The translations under genes and the position numbers were made by a program. This document shows, piece by piece, positions 1 to 11,222 of a DNA stretch of 64,000 nucleotides. Position 1 is the first letter of the stretch. Each line of letters begins with the position of its first letter. The notes under the pieces were generated by a model. It made no database searches. It saw nothing but the letters and a program-made list of their open reading frames with translations, and was not told the origin of the DNA. This DNA is from Bettongia penicillata ogilbyi (Eukaryota; Chordata; Mammalia; Diprotodontia; Potoroidae), in the NCBI GenBank assembly GCA_023548195.1, contig JAJHZJ010000399.1, positions 5,771,100 through 5,835,099 on the forward strand, given 5' to 3'.

Positions 1-110
1 GAGGGCAACAAAGGTAGAATGACTTGCTCAGAGTCCCACAACTAGTGAGTATCTGAGGTTAGATTTGGACTTAGGTCTTCCTGATTGCAGAACCAGACCT
101 CTCTCTACTC
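1..110 (+). mobile_element. MIR/CORE-type SINE fragment
   Basis: This stretch reads like the central part of the mammalian MIR/CORE-SINE family: a 'gacttgctcagagtccc' core, then 'agtatctgaggttagattt' and 'aggtcttcctgatt'. It is cut by the window start, so the head is missing. The family is a tRNA-derived, non-coding retroposon moved by LINE machinery. It is old, with many substitutions from the pattern I know. Confidence 0.75.
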
Positions 111-1335
111 TAGAATCAGCATGCTAACTCCAGAAGCTGTTTTTGATGTTGGGATGAACAGGTAATTTAAGGGGTGAATGTTGGACTTCGTAGTGCCAGG
201 TTCTTATGTTGAATAAGCTCAGGTTTGGGGCAATTGTATGACATGATGTTTAAACAGAACAGCTTTCAACATTTGGTAATGACTGTGTCTTTTCCCATAA
301 AACTTTTCAGGTTAAAATCAATTCCTTTAACCTATCCTCACAGGTCCTGGCTTCTAGTTCATATAATGCTGTGGTTGTCTTCTTCTGCACACATTTAAAA
401 AAGTTTAGTATGTTATATTTTTTTTAACAGTAGCTCATTAGTAATTCATACTTCATGTTGTATTGCCCATATAAAAATTCCAGTGACGACAAAGGGTAAG
501 GTCTGACTGCCTCTAGCAATTGCCCTTTTCACGTTTTTATTTATTTTTCAGGTTCAAGGAATGAATATCCCTTCTTTATTTCTTCTGAAAACTTCATCTA
601 CTAACTAGTGACCATGGCATACTAGAGATGAGAGAATCTTAGAATCATAAAATCCAAATCCCCTTCATGTACTTTGTTATCTTTTGTGATATCATTCAGA
701 AGAATCCATACAGTTTCTGACTACTCTTTGACTAGTCGTGACTACTCTTTGAAACAACCTATTTTCTTTTGAGATACTTCATCCTTCAGTTCTTTTTTAT
801 ACCAAGCCAACAATTTATAATTCCCTAAAGTTTGTATCCTTCGTCACGCATCCTAGTTTTATCCTTTGGGAACAGCAAGAATAAATCTAATGTCTCTTCT
901 ACATGATAGCCCTTTTTGATTACACTTAACATGTTTTCTCAGTAGCCTCTTATTCAGGTTAAAAAGCCCCTTCTACTGACTCTCAAATAAAATTATTTTA
1001 AATTCCTTGATCAACTAAGTTACATTGTTGTGAACACACTCCAACTTGCCAAAGATTTTCTTTAAAATATGGATTAGAACATTACTATTATCTAAATGTG
1101 CTCTGTCCAGAGCAGAGTAAAATAGGACTACTACTTCCTTCTTAGACTAAAATAGAATTAGCTTCTTGAAAGCTACATCATACTTTTTGCTTTGTTTTGT
1201 TTTTCCAACGAACAATACTTTTTTTCTCTCACACTCTGGGGGTGATGGAAAAAGAAAAAAAAATAGAAAAGTGTTAGAAACAAATCTGCATAATCAAAAA
1301 AAGCATATACTATTGGATATTTGAAAAATCTCATT
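111..1335. other. No gene seen; AT-rich unique-looking DNA
   Basis: I see no open reading frame, RNA gene or recognisable repeat here. The only local structure is a 14-base direct repeat (tgactactctttga) at 718-731 and 739-752, most simply replication slippage. Confidence 0.5.
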
Positions 1336-1799
1336 CTTTGTATTTAGACCATCAACTTTGAGCTCAGCTATTTAAAATCCTAAAAGATGATGAATTAAAG
1401 AGCTATCCTCAATATGCCAGCAAATTTGAAAAACTCAAGAGTGGTCACTGGATGAAAAAGATCAATTCATGTCCCAATCCTAAGGAAAGATAATGTGAAG
1501 GAATGTTCAAATTACCAAATGAGTGTGCTCATTTTCATATGCCAGCAATATTATGCTTAAAATTATATAAACTAGACTTCAGCAATATGTGAACCAAGAA
1601 TTATCAGAAGCATAAGTTGTTTTTTGAAGAAGTAGAAGAACTAGAGACTAAATTATCAACATTCACTGGATTATGGAGAAAGAAAAGGAGTTCTGGAAAA
1701 AAGTAAATATTCTCCTTCTGCTTCATGGATTGCACTAAAGCCTTTGACTCTGTGGATCTCAACAAAATGTGACAAGTCCCCAAGACATAGGAGTACTCT

Positions 1800-1801
<2 letters not shown>

Positions 1802-1855
<54 letters not shown>
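1802..1855. repeat. (CT)n microsatellite
   Basis: About 27 uninterrupted CT units sit inside the RTE reverse-transcriptase region and split it. Long Ser-Leu or Arg-Glu reading frames across this tract are microsatellite artefacts. Confidence 0.97.
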
Positions 1856-1857
<2 letters not shown>

Positions 1858-1894
1858 CCTACCTAGCTATCCATCTATCTATAATTTCCGCAAT

Positions 1895-2035
1895 TATACG
1901 TTTAAACAATTTTCAAATATTTTTTTAAACACTTTGAGTTCCAAATTCTATTCCTCTCTCCTTCCTACCCCCATTGAGACAGTAAATAATCAGATATAAC
2001 ATAAACATTTCTCTGTCAGTCATTTTGTACAAAAT
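1895..2035 (-). mobile_element. Short L1/HAL1 3'UTR-like fragment inside the RTE
   Basis: The segment 'aacactttgagttccaaatt' followed by a pyrimidine-rich run and 'cccccattgagac' resembles the second 3'UTR module of the HAL1 copies further right (compare 17460-17520 and 21000-21060). It sits between the two halves of the RTE RT domain, next to the CT tract. It is probably a severely truncated minus-strand LINE insertion. I could not define a TSD. Confidence 0.45.
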
Positions 2036-2118
2036 TGTCTCCTCAGGAACCTGGGTCAAGAAGCAATAGTTAAAACTGAATACAGAACAAGTAATTTAAT
2101 TAAGATTGGAAAAAGATT

Positions 2119-2337
2119 ATGACAAGACTGTATACTGTCACCTTATTTATCAACTTCTATGCAGAGTGCATTATGCGAAATTCTCAGATGGATGAATCAA
2201 AAGCTGGAATTAAGGCTGCCTGGAGAAATATTAGCAATTTCAAATATTCAGATGATACCACAAAGATGACAGAAAGTGAAGAAGAATTAAGAAATTTCTT
2301 GATGAAGATGAGTGAAGAGAATGTAAAAATGGCTTAA
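2119..2337 (+). pseudogene. RTE reverse-transcriptase fragment
   Basis: This 72-residue open stretch is the palm region of an RTE-clade reverse transcriptase, the enzyme that copies LINE RNA into DNA at a nicked target. Landmarks in order are 'FINFYAECIMRN', 'AGIKAAWRNISNFKY', the catalytic YxDD box as YSDD (2245-2256), and 'ESEEELRNFLMKM'. The usual RTE box is YADD, so the second residue is changed while both aspartates remain. It is flanked by stops and frame changes and so is only a fragment. The apparent ATG is not a real start. Confidence 0.85.
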
Positions 2338-3003
2338 AATTAACATAACAATGAAATAAAAACTAAAATCTTGGCAACTGGTTCCATCATTTCCTGGCAA
2401 ATAGAGGGAGAAGAAATGGAAGCAAAGCCAATTGTTATATTCTTCTGCTCAAAGATCACTGTTGCCATGACATTTAAAAACAAATGCTTGCTTCTTGGAA
2501 GGAAAGTTCTGGCAAAACAGGACAGTATATGAAAAGTAGAGATGTCACCTTGCCTACAAAGATCTGCATTTTCAAAGCTCTATTTTTTTCAGTAGCAATC
2601 TGTTATTATGAGAGTGAGATTATAAGGAAAGCTGAATGCTGCAGGATTGGCCTTTTCAAGCTATGGTGTTGGAGAAGAGGTTTTAGAGTCCTTTGGACAA
2701 CAAAGAGATCAAATTAGTCAATATCTAAGTGAATTCAGACTATTCACTGGAAAATCAAATTCTGAAGCTGAAACTTAAATACTTTGAGCACATAATGAGA
2801 AGATGGGACTCACTGGAAAAGACCCTGTAGTGTAAAAGTTTGAAGGAAAAAGGAGAAGGGAATGGCAGAGGACAAGTAAATGTGAATTTGAACAGACATC
2901 AAGAGACATTGGAGGACAGAAAGTCCTAGCATGCTACAGTCTGTGGGATCACAGGGTCAGACATTACTGAATGAATGGACAACAATTTCTGTCAAGTTGT
3001 AGG

Positions 3004-3345
3004 TAATATACGTTGTTTATCCTTCAGAATCATGGTTGATCATTGTGTTAAAAAGTTCTTAAGTATTTAAAATTATTAATTTTTATAATACTGTTGTTAC
3101 AATGCAAATTATTCTCCTACTTCTACTTATTACATTCTATTTTAGTTCATTAAATCTTCCAAGGTTTCTCTAAACTGAATCATTTCCTTAAGTAGAACAT
3201 TATTCTGTCATATGAATATACTGGTCATTTCCCATTTGATGGGCATCCCCTATTTTCCAGTTCTTTGTCACCATAAAAATATATCTACTGCAAATATTAT
3301 TGTCATATATGATATTTTATTTTTGTCTCTTTTGTGTATAGGCCT
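3004..3345 (-). mobile_element. L1 3' end, old, minus strand
   Basis: The phrases 'catttgatgggcatcccct', 'ttccagttctttgtcacca' and 'ctgcaaatattattgtc' are the reverse complement of the end of L1 ORF2. The same block is better preserved at 27930-28010 and 46960-47030. It lies immediately downstream of the RTE tail. It is strongly diverged and retains no reading frame. Confidence 0.7.
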
Positions 3346-3364
3346 CTAGTTACATCATACTATT

Positions 3365-3610
3365 TGTTTATCTGTCTTACATTCAGCTAAATCCCCTAAC
3401 TCATTTCACTTTCTCTCTGTCCCTGTCTCAACTCTAATTTTCTGAACCTCAGTGCAAGACTTTACATCTGTCCCTTTTAAGTTTCCATTTTATTAGATTA
3501 GTTCTGGCCTGTCCAGATTCACACAGCATATTAACCATTTCTATTAGCTTCCTGTCAACTTTCTGCAAGCTAATTTTATGAAATTATTAAAACTACCTAG
3601 ATGCAAGGGT
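3365..3610 (+). mobile_element. Possible CR1/L3-type LINE fossil
   Basis: The order 'cctcagtgcaagactttaca', 'ttagattagttctggcctgt' and 'ctgcaagctaatttta' resembles an ancient amniote CR1/L3-like sequence that contains 'cctgtc...gtgttagcta...tctgcaaattt'. Divergence is high, so this is tentative. There is no coding capacity. Confidence 0.3.
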
Positions 3611-3677
3611 CATAATGTGATAGGTAGTTAAATACATATTACATGTATATAATATATGTATTGTATATATATATGCT

Positions 3678-3707
<30 letters not shown>
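3678..3707. repeat. (GT)n microsatellite
   Basis: About 15 GT units, preceded by an AT-rich stretch of TATA-type repeats from about 3640. Confidence 0.95.
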
Positions 3708-3709
<2 letters not shown>

Positions 3710-5120
3710 ATATATAGAAGGAGTTTGTCAGAACGAGTTTAGATTCAGACTTTTCAGGCTCATAGAGTAGTTTGCTTATGTCATCAGCAATACTGACACA
3801 ATCTAATTAGGTTTAGGGTATTCTCTCCCTGAAGGACTTTCAGAGGCAATATGAAAGTCAAGGGTTTCATGAGGGTATTGATTAAGGTCTCTCACTTGGA
3901 CTCTGTAAGTCCGCATATTATAGGTTCATGTTATTAGTAAATAGAAGGTTCTAAATAGATATTTGTTGAAGGAATAGAAGAGAGAACATTTTATTAATAA
4001 CGGTGGATATTAATAGAAACAAAATGATTTGGAAAATGAAGTCTGCCATCCCCAGAGAGGAAGAGAAATCTGATAGTATGTGCCTGGGTATGTGCACCAG
4101 AAAGGCAAGGTTAGATTTTCAAATGGCTAGAAGCACCTGAGAAATCTGAATACACAGAAGTTTTTGATTAGTTCTCATTTTTGCTTGTTCTTAGGTTTAC
4201 TAGAGATTGTTCCTAAAATTTCTTGTATCAGCATGTCTTTATTTTCCCCTGATTGGACATTAATGCATCAAACTTGCATGTTATAGTAATGGATTGTGTC
4301 CTTTTATGATCTTGCCTACCAAGGCTTTTTAAATGTGCAATTTGTTTTTATAGTGTCTTTCTTTCATAAAGTGTTCCTCAGTAAATCGATCCACCCAGCA
4401 TTATCGTCACCTTATATGGGGATCTGTAGGAGGGCAAGCTCCTAATCAGAAAGTTATGTTAATTTTGCAATTAAAACATCATCCTTTTGTAAGCAAAGGA
4501 GAAAAATGAGTATGGTTAGGAGATAAAGTCAAATATGTTAACATGCAACCAGTACCCAAATATGAGGTCTTGGTAGTCATGGAAAAGTGGCAATAGTAAT
4601 TGATGAATTCTTTTAAGCACTAAAATATGATTTCAGAGCATTCTAGAGAATAATTTAATTTGTTTTAGGGGTTTGAAACTGATCTATCTTGATTGCTTGC
4701 TTCGATTTTCTGTATTTTTTTGTCCCTTTATCACCAGAGTACTTAAAGGTGCTGTGGATTAAAAAAAAATCAAGTGACTAAATTAGATACAAGTGTTACC
4801 CAATTCTGTCAAAACCATTATGATAAGGGAATATTTCCCAAGGACATCATCAATCAGCTGCCTAAGAGGTACACAAAATATACCTTCAATTCAAATTAAG
4901 CCTCTCAGAATAGCTAGATTTCATTTTCATTTTCCAGGACCAGAATGCTATAATAGTAGGAGGAAGACCTTGGGAAATACATATACTACTTTTTATTCTT
5001 TCCATTTTTTATGGTAACATATGTAGGGCTTTTGCAGTGACTCTATGCAATTTTGTCCAGTGCACTCTGTTAGTGTATTTTTCTCATTGTAGCATTTCTG
5101 TGAGCAGGAGCCAACTTGTA

Positions 5121-5126
<6 letters not shown>
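3708..5126. other. No gene seen; AT-rich DNA with a weak LINE tail
   Basis: No credible coding region. A faint L2-like tail pattern ('ggttctaaatagatatttgttga') occurs around 3948-3972. The rest shows nothing I can name. Confidence 0.45.

Positions 5127-5182
<56 letters not shown>
5127..5182. repeat. (TA)n microsatellite
   Basis: About 28 uninterrupted TA units, with a shorter TA run at about 5188-5200. Confidence 0.97.
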
Positions 5183-5185
<3 letters not shown>

Positions 5186-6519
5186 ATATTATATATATAT
5201 GAGATTGTGATTAAGCATATGAATCTCATTGTCTTTGTTACGGACACATTTATATTTCACTTGTTTCAAAATGTGGGTTAATACTGCATGGCCATGAAAT
5301 CAAGCACTGATGCATTAGACAAGGACCTTATAGATACTTAAATGTCCTTAGGATAATTATTCTAATCTCTCTGTCTTTTCTTTCATTCTTTCTTTTCCTT
5401 TATCTTTCATTAATTAATTAATTAATTTTCTTTTAATGAAGTGGGTCTGTTCTGTGATTCTGAACATATAAACTTAAAACAAGCATCCAGTGATAATGAG
5501 CATAAGAGGAAGGAAAATAAGTTTATGACATGCCAATAATAGTCCATGTAGAATGGCATTTTTATGAGAAGGTTTAATTTTTAAAGATATTATCTTTTGA
5601 AAAGAATGTGTTGAATCTGGTTTCATTGCATGGTTTTCTGATTGAGCCCAATTCTCGTTCTGTAAGACTTGTAGCAAAGGATCTCATAATGCAAAAGATG
5701 GAGTTTATTTGGGGGTATTTTTACCTCTGTGTGTCATAAACTCTACCCAGAAATCATGGGGAAAATTCCTGTCTGATTTTATTCTTTATTCTCATGCCCA
5801 ATTCATTTTCTACATATACAGTGCACAAAACTGCCAAAGGGAAGTTTTACTGAATTACTGAAGAAAAAAAAAAAAACGAACTCAAACCAGTCTTTAAACA
5901 ATAAAAATATCATCCATTGAATAATTCTGGTGAAGACACACAGTCTCAGTTAAAATGCCATGCAGGAGGGATGGAAAAGGTTTTATTCTTCTGTAGTTCC
6001 TCAGAAGCTCCAGTTTGTAGCGTGTATTTCCTGGAGACCTTCTTAATACTTCTCAGCACCAGGCAGTCAATGACATTCAGGCAGAGATAGGGTGTGCTCT
6101 CCTTAAATAAATATTTCTCTGTCCTTAAGAACTTTTTCTCCACTGTGGAAAGGGATATTTAAGAATGTTCTCTCTCTGACAAGATACAGTCCTCCCTGCA
6201 TTCAATTCCAGTGGGACATTAAAAGATTTTTTTTTTTTTTTGTAAAGCTATTTCCCAAGCGGACAATGGCTTCAAAATATGTCCATGAAGCCAAAACTAT
6301 AGCCATTTTCAGTTTTAAGTGAAGTGTAGCTGCCAATATGAAATTTAGCTATGGCAACTACAAAGTTTAATGACACAACTAAAAAGCTTAATGTCTTCTC
6401 TTCCTCAAACATCCAGCAATGGTGTTTCACACTAAATGAGCCCTGATTTTTTTTTCTTTTCAGGATCTAATAAAACATACAAATTCCTCCTTTATCATCT
6501 CTTATGAGCCTGAAAGAAT
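5183..6519. other. No gene seen
   Basis: AT-rich sequence with short homopolymers (A-run near 5865, T-run near 6225) and a TTAA-type short repeat near 5410. No open frame above background and no repeat family recognised. Confidence 0.45.
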
Positions 6520-6722
6520 CTCTCAAAGGCAGGAGTTCTTTTGCTTTTTTATCCCATGGACCACTTTGGCAGTCAGATGAAGCCTATGGATAGATGAACT
6601 GCTTCTCAGAATAATAAAATATAGCTAATTTTAAAAGGAAACCAATCAAGCTAAAATATACTTCTTTAAATACTCTTTTTTAAGTGATCATGGATACATG
6701 TCTCTGAACCTCTACAGTTGTC
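6520..6722. mobile_element. Old DNA-transposon-like repeat
   Basis: The sequence 'aggagttctt...cccatggaccactttggcagtc...gaagcctatgga...cttctcagaataat' shares its opening with 48470-48540 in this window ('aggagttcttaa...atggacccctttagcactctgg'). It also matches my memory of an old dispersed mammalian repeat. I cannot name the family; a non-autonomous DNA transposon is my guess. Confidence 0.4.
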
Positions 6723-6849
6723 ATTCCCTCAGATGATGTGATGGTTACCGCACATGTGACAAATTGGAGAAGGACATTTCCTTTACATAAGCTATATACT
6801 TCTTCTATATATGCACATTGACACATGCATATACATATTAAAGTAAAGA

Positions 6850-7075
6850 GATTGTCATTAGGAAGCCTGAGCTACAATTTTGCCTTAAACACTTAGTAGT
6901 TATTTAAGTTTTAGGTAAGTCATCTGATCTCTGCGTACATCAGTATCATCATCTGTAAAATGGGCATAATATCAGAAATCACCTTTCAGGTTTGCAATGG
7001 GAATAAAGTAAAATAATGTTTATAAAGTGCTTTACAAACCTTAGAGTGTTAAAATTAGCTGTTATTGTCATTGAT
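6850..7075 (+). mobile_element. MIR/CORE-type SINE
   Basis: The order is that of the family: a tRNA-like head remnant, 'aggtaagtcatctgatctct', 'catctgtaaaatgggcataa', then 'aaagtgctttacaaacctta' and a TTATT-rich tail. It is old and incomplete at the head. Confidence 0.8.
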
Positions 7076-7499
7076 TTTAAATACATTCATAAATCTAGAT
7101 ATACTCACAAATAGCAAATATAGTGTATGATCTTTTATATACAGATTTGATCTGATGCCCTTTGATCTGAATCCTTTCAATCACCTTAAAAAAATCCATT
7201 ATTTAATTGCCTGCAATTACCTTTATTTTGTAGTGTCCTTCACAATGACCTTCAGTGATTTCAAAAGTCAAAAGTCAAATAACTCTTCAAAGTCAAATGA
7301 CTTTTTATGTATTCGTTCATTAACATAAGGAGGATTTCATCACTTAGGTGAGTTTAAGCATAGCTCCAAAATATTTTATTTCAGAAAAAAGAAACAAAAA
7401 GATTGGCAAAATAGTATTTCAAAATCTGCAAGCATATTCTTGCATATTCAAATGTGCTAATATAGCTTTACCCATTATTTTTGATATATATATTTTTGT

Positions 7500-7745
7500 G
7501 TGTGTGCATTTTACTGGAACAGAGTAGATGCTTAAGAAATGCTAGCTGACAGAATGAAATTTCATCATTGTGGGAAACTCTAAGCATCAAAAATCCTTCC
7601 CCTGTTGCAGACTAGCAACTCATCCATAACTTTGAAAGGGAGAACTCAGCGTATTGAGATCAAATAGCTAATATTTGTCTGCTTCAGATTTTGAATCCAA
7701 GCCTTCCTGATTCCAAATGAGTACGCTTGGTAAATACAGAGGCTA
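7500..7745 (+). mobile_element. L2-type tail plus MIR fragment
   Basis: 7515-7555 has the 'agtagatgcttaagaaatgct' pattern typical of L2 3' tails. 7615-7745 has MIR core features ('tttgaatccaagccttcctg'). These are two short, diverged fragments lying close together. Confidence 0.5.
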
Positions 7746-8124
7746 TAGCTTAGATTCTTCATAAGATTTTGGACCCCAAAATATTTGACTGCAAATATTC
7801 ACACTCTCCTAATAATACGTCTAGTTCCCACAAGAATAGGCATGGTTACATGACCAATTATCTATGACATTTCCATTGTCACTGAGACTCTAATTTGGTC
7901 ATGACATATTCCTGGTGAGGAAAAATAGTTTAAAATGTCAAGTGCCAGTGCCCTTGATTTTACATTAATTATTCCGTGTCTAATTCATATAATGCTTGCA
8001 TGGTACTTTATTGTAATTCCAAATAATCTTAATACCCCTAATTCCTTATAGGGCAGATTTGGATTCATGTAGAAGCAAAGAAGAGGGGACAAATATGGTT
8101 AAATATTTTCAATGAAAGTACTAT

Positions 8125-8378
8125 AATTAGAGTCTTAACTTAAGAGTTTAAATTCTGGTCCTGCAATTTATGGCTATATGACCTTGCAAAGTCACCCAAC
8201 CTGACATCCACTTTCATTTCTATGCCATAGGAATAATTTATCGTTATCATGAAGCATACTTATGATTCTGATCTCACAGATTTTCCTGAGGAATTAAGTT
8301 GAATAAAGCAAGTAAATCTTATGTGATAACTGTAGTGCTCTATACACATGTGAAATAATTCTTATTATTGTAATGGGC
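8125..8378 (+). mobile_element. MIR/CORE-type SINE
   Basis: The family order is visible: 'gagtttaaattctggtcctg', 'tgaccttgcaaagtcaccc', a decayed middle, then a tail with 'tagtgctctatacacatgtg' and 'attcttattattgta'. It runs into the microsatellite at 8385. Confidence 0.7.
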
Positions 8379-8384
8379 AATGGG

Positions 8385-8575
8385 ATATATATATATGTAT
8401 ATATATGCCTATATGTGTGTATTCCTATATACACACACATACATATATATATATACATATACAAACATAAACACACATATGTGTGTATGTGAATACACTT
8501 ATACATGTATTTGTACATATATACATACATATATTATACACACATACATACAGACACATATATACTGTATATAAT
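8385..8575. repeat. Complex TATA/TATG/CACA microsatellite
   Basis: A mixed, imperfect alternation of purine-pyrimidine steps (TA, TG, CA, TACA). Reading frames rich in Tyr, His, Ile and Thr on both strands here come from the repeat. Confidence 0.9.
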
Positions 8576-8994
8576 GTAGTGGGTAAATATCCTTACTTTT
8601 ACCTCATAGATTTTGATATCTTTGGCAATATGTTTTATCTATTTTATTAAACATTAGATATTTCATTAAATACTCCTCACCACCCATCTAAGTTTCATAA
8701 ACTACTTGGGGAAATAAATCATTTTAAAATTCTTAGCTATGCTTTCTCAGTTTTGTCTTACCTTTTATAGAAGCTTTCTCTTATCTCAGGGAGAAAGCTT
8801 AGGGGTTTATTAGTGGTCCTAAATGTCAAAAATCCTTATTCATCAATAACTTTCTTTCTATCCCTTGATAATTTAACATTCCTTTAAAATGCTTGTCCTA
8901 CTCAGAATGAAACTTTGATTTGTAAACAAACTTAGGGTCTTCCTTGACACCACCTTAACTTTTCTCCTTGTAATGCTAATGAGAGTTCAAAATC
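8576..8994. other. No gene seen
   Basis: AT-rich DNA with no recognisable repeat or coding region. A short inverted-looking pair around 8770-8800 ('agaagctttctc' and 'gagaaagctt') could form a small hairpin but has no further support. Confidence 0.4.
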
Positions 8995-9560
8995 GTCTCC
9001 ATCCACTAATGGGCCTCCCCATTAGAAGAAGAAGAAGAGAAGCTTGATTGGGAGAGATTTTGTTTTTGTTGTTGGAAGGCCCATACCTTTTTGTAATTTT
9101 TATTGAGGCACCGGGTCAGAGCCCTGGCTCTGAAAAGTGTGTAAATACTATGAGGTGAGATTTTATATTGGAGTTTACTCATTGAAAGTGTTTGTTTGGC
9201 CAGAGGAGATTCTGGGAAGTTGCTAAAGAGCCCCCACCTTTGAAACCCCAGATGTTGCTGTTTCTCTCTCTGGTAACTATGTATGCTTACTGTTAGACAG
9301 TTGGAAACCCTATCTGTTGCTCTTTATTTCTCTGTATTTTTTCTGAAGTTCAGAGTGGTGACTTTCCCCTCTGACCTATGTGAATGACATATGTGCTTGA
9401 TTAAAGCAGATTGTTGGCTCCTCAAAAGATGCTTTCCTTTTCAAAAAGTAGATCTAAGAACCTGCTCAGGAGGCCCTCCTGTGTATGTTGGGGTCCTTGC
9501 TGATACAGTCCTATGGAGATTATATAACTGAAAAAATGATTTCATTGATGAGGGCACTAT
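8995..9560 (+). other. Unclassified repeat-like block, possibly a solo LTR
   Basis: This block is richer in G and C than its surroundings. It holds 'gaggcaccgggtcagagccc', a possible 'attaaagc' processing signal near 9400, and 'ctgctcaggaggccctcctg'. The composition and layout resemble an LTR with its R and U5 parts on the right. I could not place its ends or find a TSD, and the family is unknown to me. Confidence 0.3.
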
Positions 9561-9647
9561 TTTTTAATAATATTTTCTTTCCCCTTCCCCCCAGTTACTC
9601 TGTGAGTATATCTTCCAACTCTGTTAACTGTACAACTCTTCATTATA

Positions 9648-9860
9648 AGAGCATGGTAGAGTGGGGAAAGAGTTGACTCCAGGGTAAAGGAACTTAGATT
9701 CCAATCCTACCTCTGGTGATATTTTTTTGTTTGTATGAACTTGGAGAAGTAACTCTTATTCCCTACACCTGTTGCCTCAACAATAAAATGAAAGCTTTGT
9801 TGAATTCCAGGTTATATAACTCACAAGACAGAAGACTAGATTTTTCTTTGATCAACTCCA
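9648..9860 (+). mobile_element. MIR/CORE-type SINE
   Basis: Head 'gcatggtagagtgggga', then 'gactccagggtaaaggaact', 'agattccaatcctacctctg' and 'cttggagaagtaactctta' follow the SINE order. The tail is weaker ('caataaaatgaaagctttgt'). Confidence 0.75.
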
Positions 9861-10429
9861 CCTTTCAAACCTCTTCAAAACAAAAATTATCCAATAAAGA
9901 TAAAGGAAACTTTAAAAGTATCCATGATTTAGGACACACAGAATCCAAAAGAAGGGAAAACCAATGACAAAAGAAAAAAGAAATGTGAAATGATGTTTCT
10001 TGACCTTGAGCACACTCAGCACTCTTCCTAGACTTCACATACTACAGAAAGTGAAGCTGTTTTAGAAGACCCAAGTGCATGACACAGATTTACAACAAAA
10101 TTCATTCCTCCCCCTTGTACCCTCTTCATCTTTCCAGTGTCATGGAGAGGATCATGGTTCCAGTCTGTGGGATTGTACTTGGCCCTCAATAGCCATCATG
10201 GTAACAGTCCTTTAGGCAAAAGCCTACCCAATTATGTACCCCAGAAGCACCAGTGTTGTAAAACACTGGACTGCTAATACAAATACAAATTTGTCCAGGG
10301 TGAAAGGAGGCTAAGATGCTTTATGCTTCAAATCACCATCAGTGGGGGAAGAAATAAGAAAGTAAATGATAGGAAAATAAAAAGGGGTGGAAGGAGAATG
10401 ATATACCAATTATTTCAGGAGGAAGAAAG

Positions 10430-11165
10430 CTCAGATTCTTTGCACATAAATAGATAAATCAACAAGAAAAATCATAACAACAGAAGGAAAACTGACCTTC
10501 AAATTTAATAAATGAATTTAAGACTCTATTAATAAACACTGAACATAAGGAAAAATCTTTAACACTTGATGAGACAGAAAACCTTGTAGATTTTGAGAAA
10601 AACATGGAACCACACCATGTTGTTCCTGAGTGGTTTAAAAGAGAAATAAAAATTGTGAAAACAGAAAATATGTCTTGTACTGCTAAAATAATGAATAGAA
10701 CAGAAATTTAAATCTACAATGCTAACTCTCATAATGAAATAAAAGAGAGAAAAATAGATTGAAAATACAAATATACAGAAGTGAAGGATAATCTAGAAGA
10801 GAGGAAAAACAATAGCATGAAAAGAAAATGTGCTCTCTATGAAAAGAAAATATGCTCACAAATATCAAAACATATTTATCTCAAGGAAAGATATGTAGAA
10901 ACAACCTAAGAATCATAGTTCTCCCAAAAGGACAGAAAAACAAAACAAAACAACAAAAACACCTTAACATCATATAGAAGAAAATAATGAAAGAGAATTT
11001 TCCCCAACTTCTGTAAAAAGAAAATAAAATTTAGAGATTGTTTCAAAAATAAAATAAAACTTCAAAATATACTGTGGTTACATCTAAAACATCATTTCAG
11101 AAACAAATCCTGCAACTGATCACTAGAAATAACTTCAAATTTGAATAAAAGACATTCAAATAAAA
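10430..11165 (+). mobile_element. Probable fossil of an L1-type ORF1 region
   Basis: The A-rich plus strand holds a run of coiled-coil-like and RNA-binding-like coding relics: 'taatctagaagagaggaaaa' followed by 'atgctcacaaatatcaaaac', then 'gagaattttccccaacttct'. Together these resemble the ORF1 of an L1-type LINE, the RNA-packaging protein. No frame longer than a few tens of codons survives. 11165-11222 carries a SINE tail piece ('tggatggtctttgagttcct'). The assignment is tentative. Confidence 0.4.
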
Positions 11166-11222
11166 TGTCTACTTTGGATGGTCTTTGAGTTCCTTTCCAA
11201 CAATGTGATTCTGTGAGTCTCC

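Larger units (their letters stand above)
1336..2990 (+). mobile_element. Decayed RTE-clade (BovB-like) LINE, 5' truncated
   Basis: The plus strand carries the 3' half of an RTE/BovB-type non-LTR retrotransposon. Around 1345-1790 it matches the start of the RTE reverse-transcriptase region, including a 'DxTKAFDSVD' segment near 1730-1765. After an interruption it resumes at about 2040 with the catalytic palm. It ends near 2944-2985 with the 'gggatcacagggtcagac' type tail that RTE elements share with their dependent SINEs. The endonuclease half is absent. Several frameshifts and stops make it inactive. A CT microsatellite and a short LINE 3'UTR-like piece interrupt it at about 1801-2035. Confidence 0.85.

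Noticed and set aside
8294..8574. Tyr/His/Cys-rich frames on both strands
   Set aside because: Produced by the TATA/TATG/CACA microsatellite.
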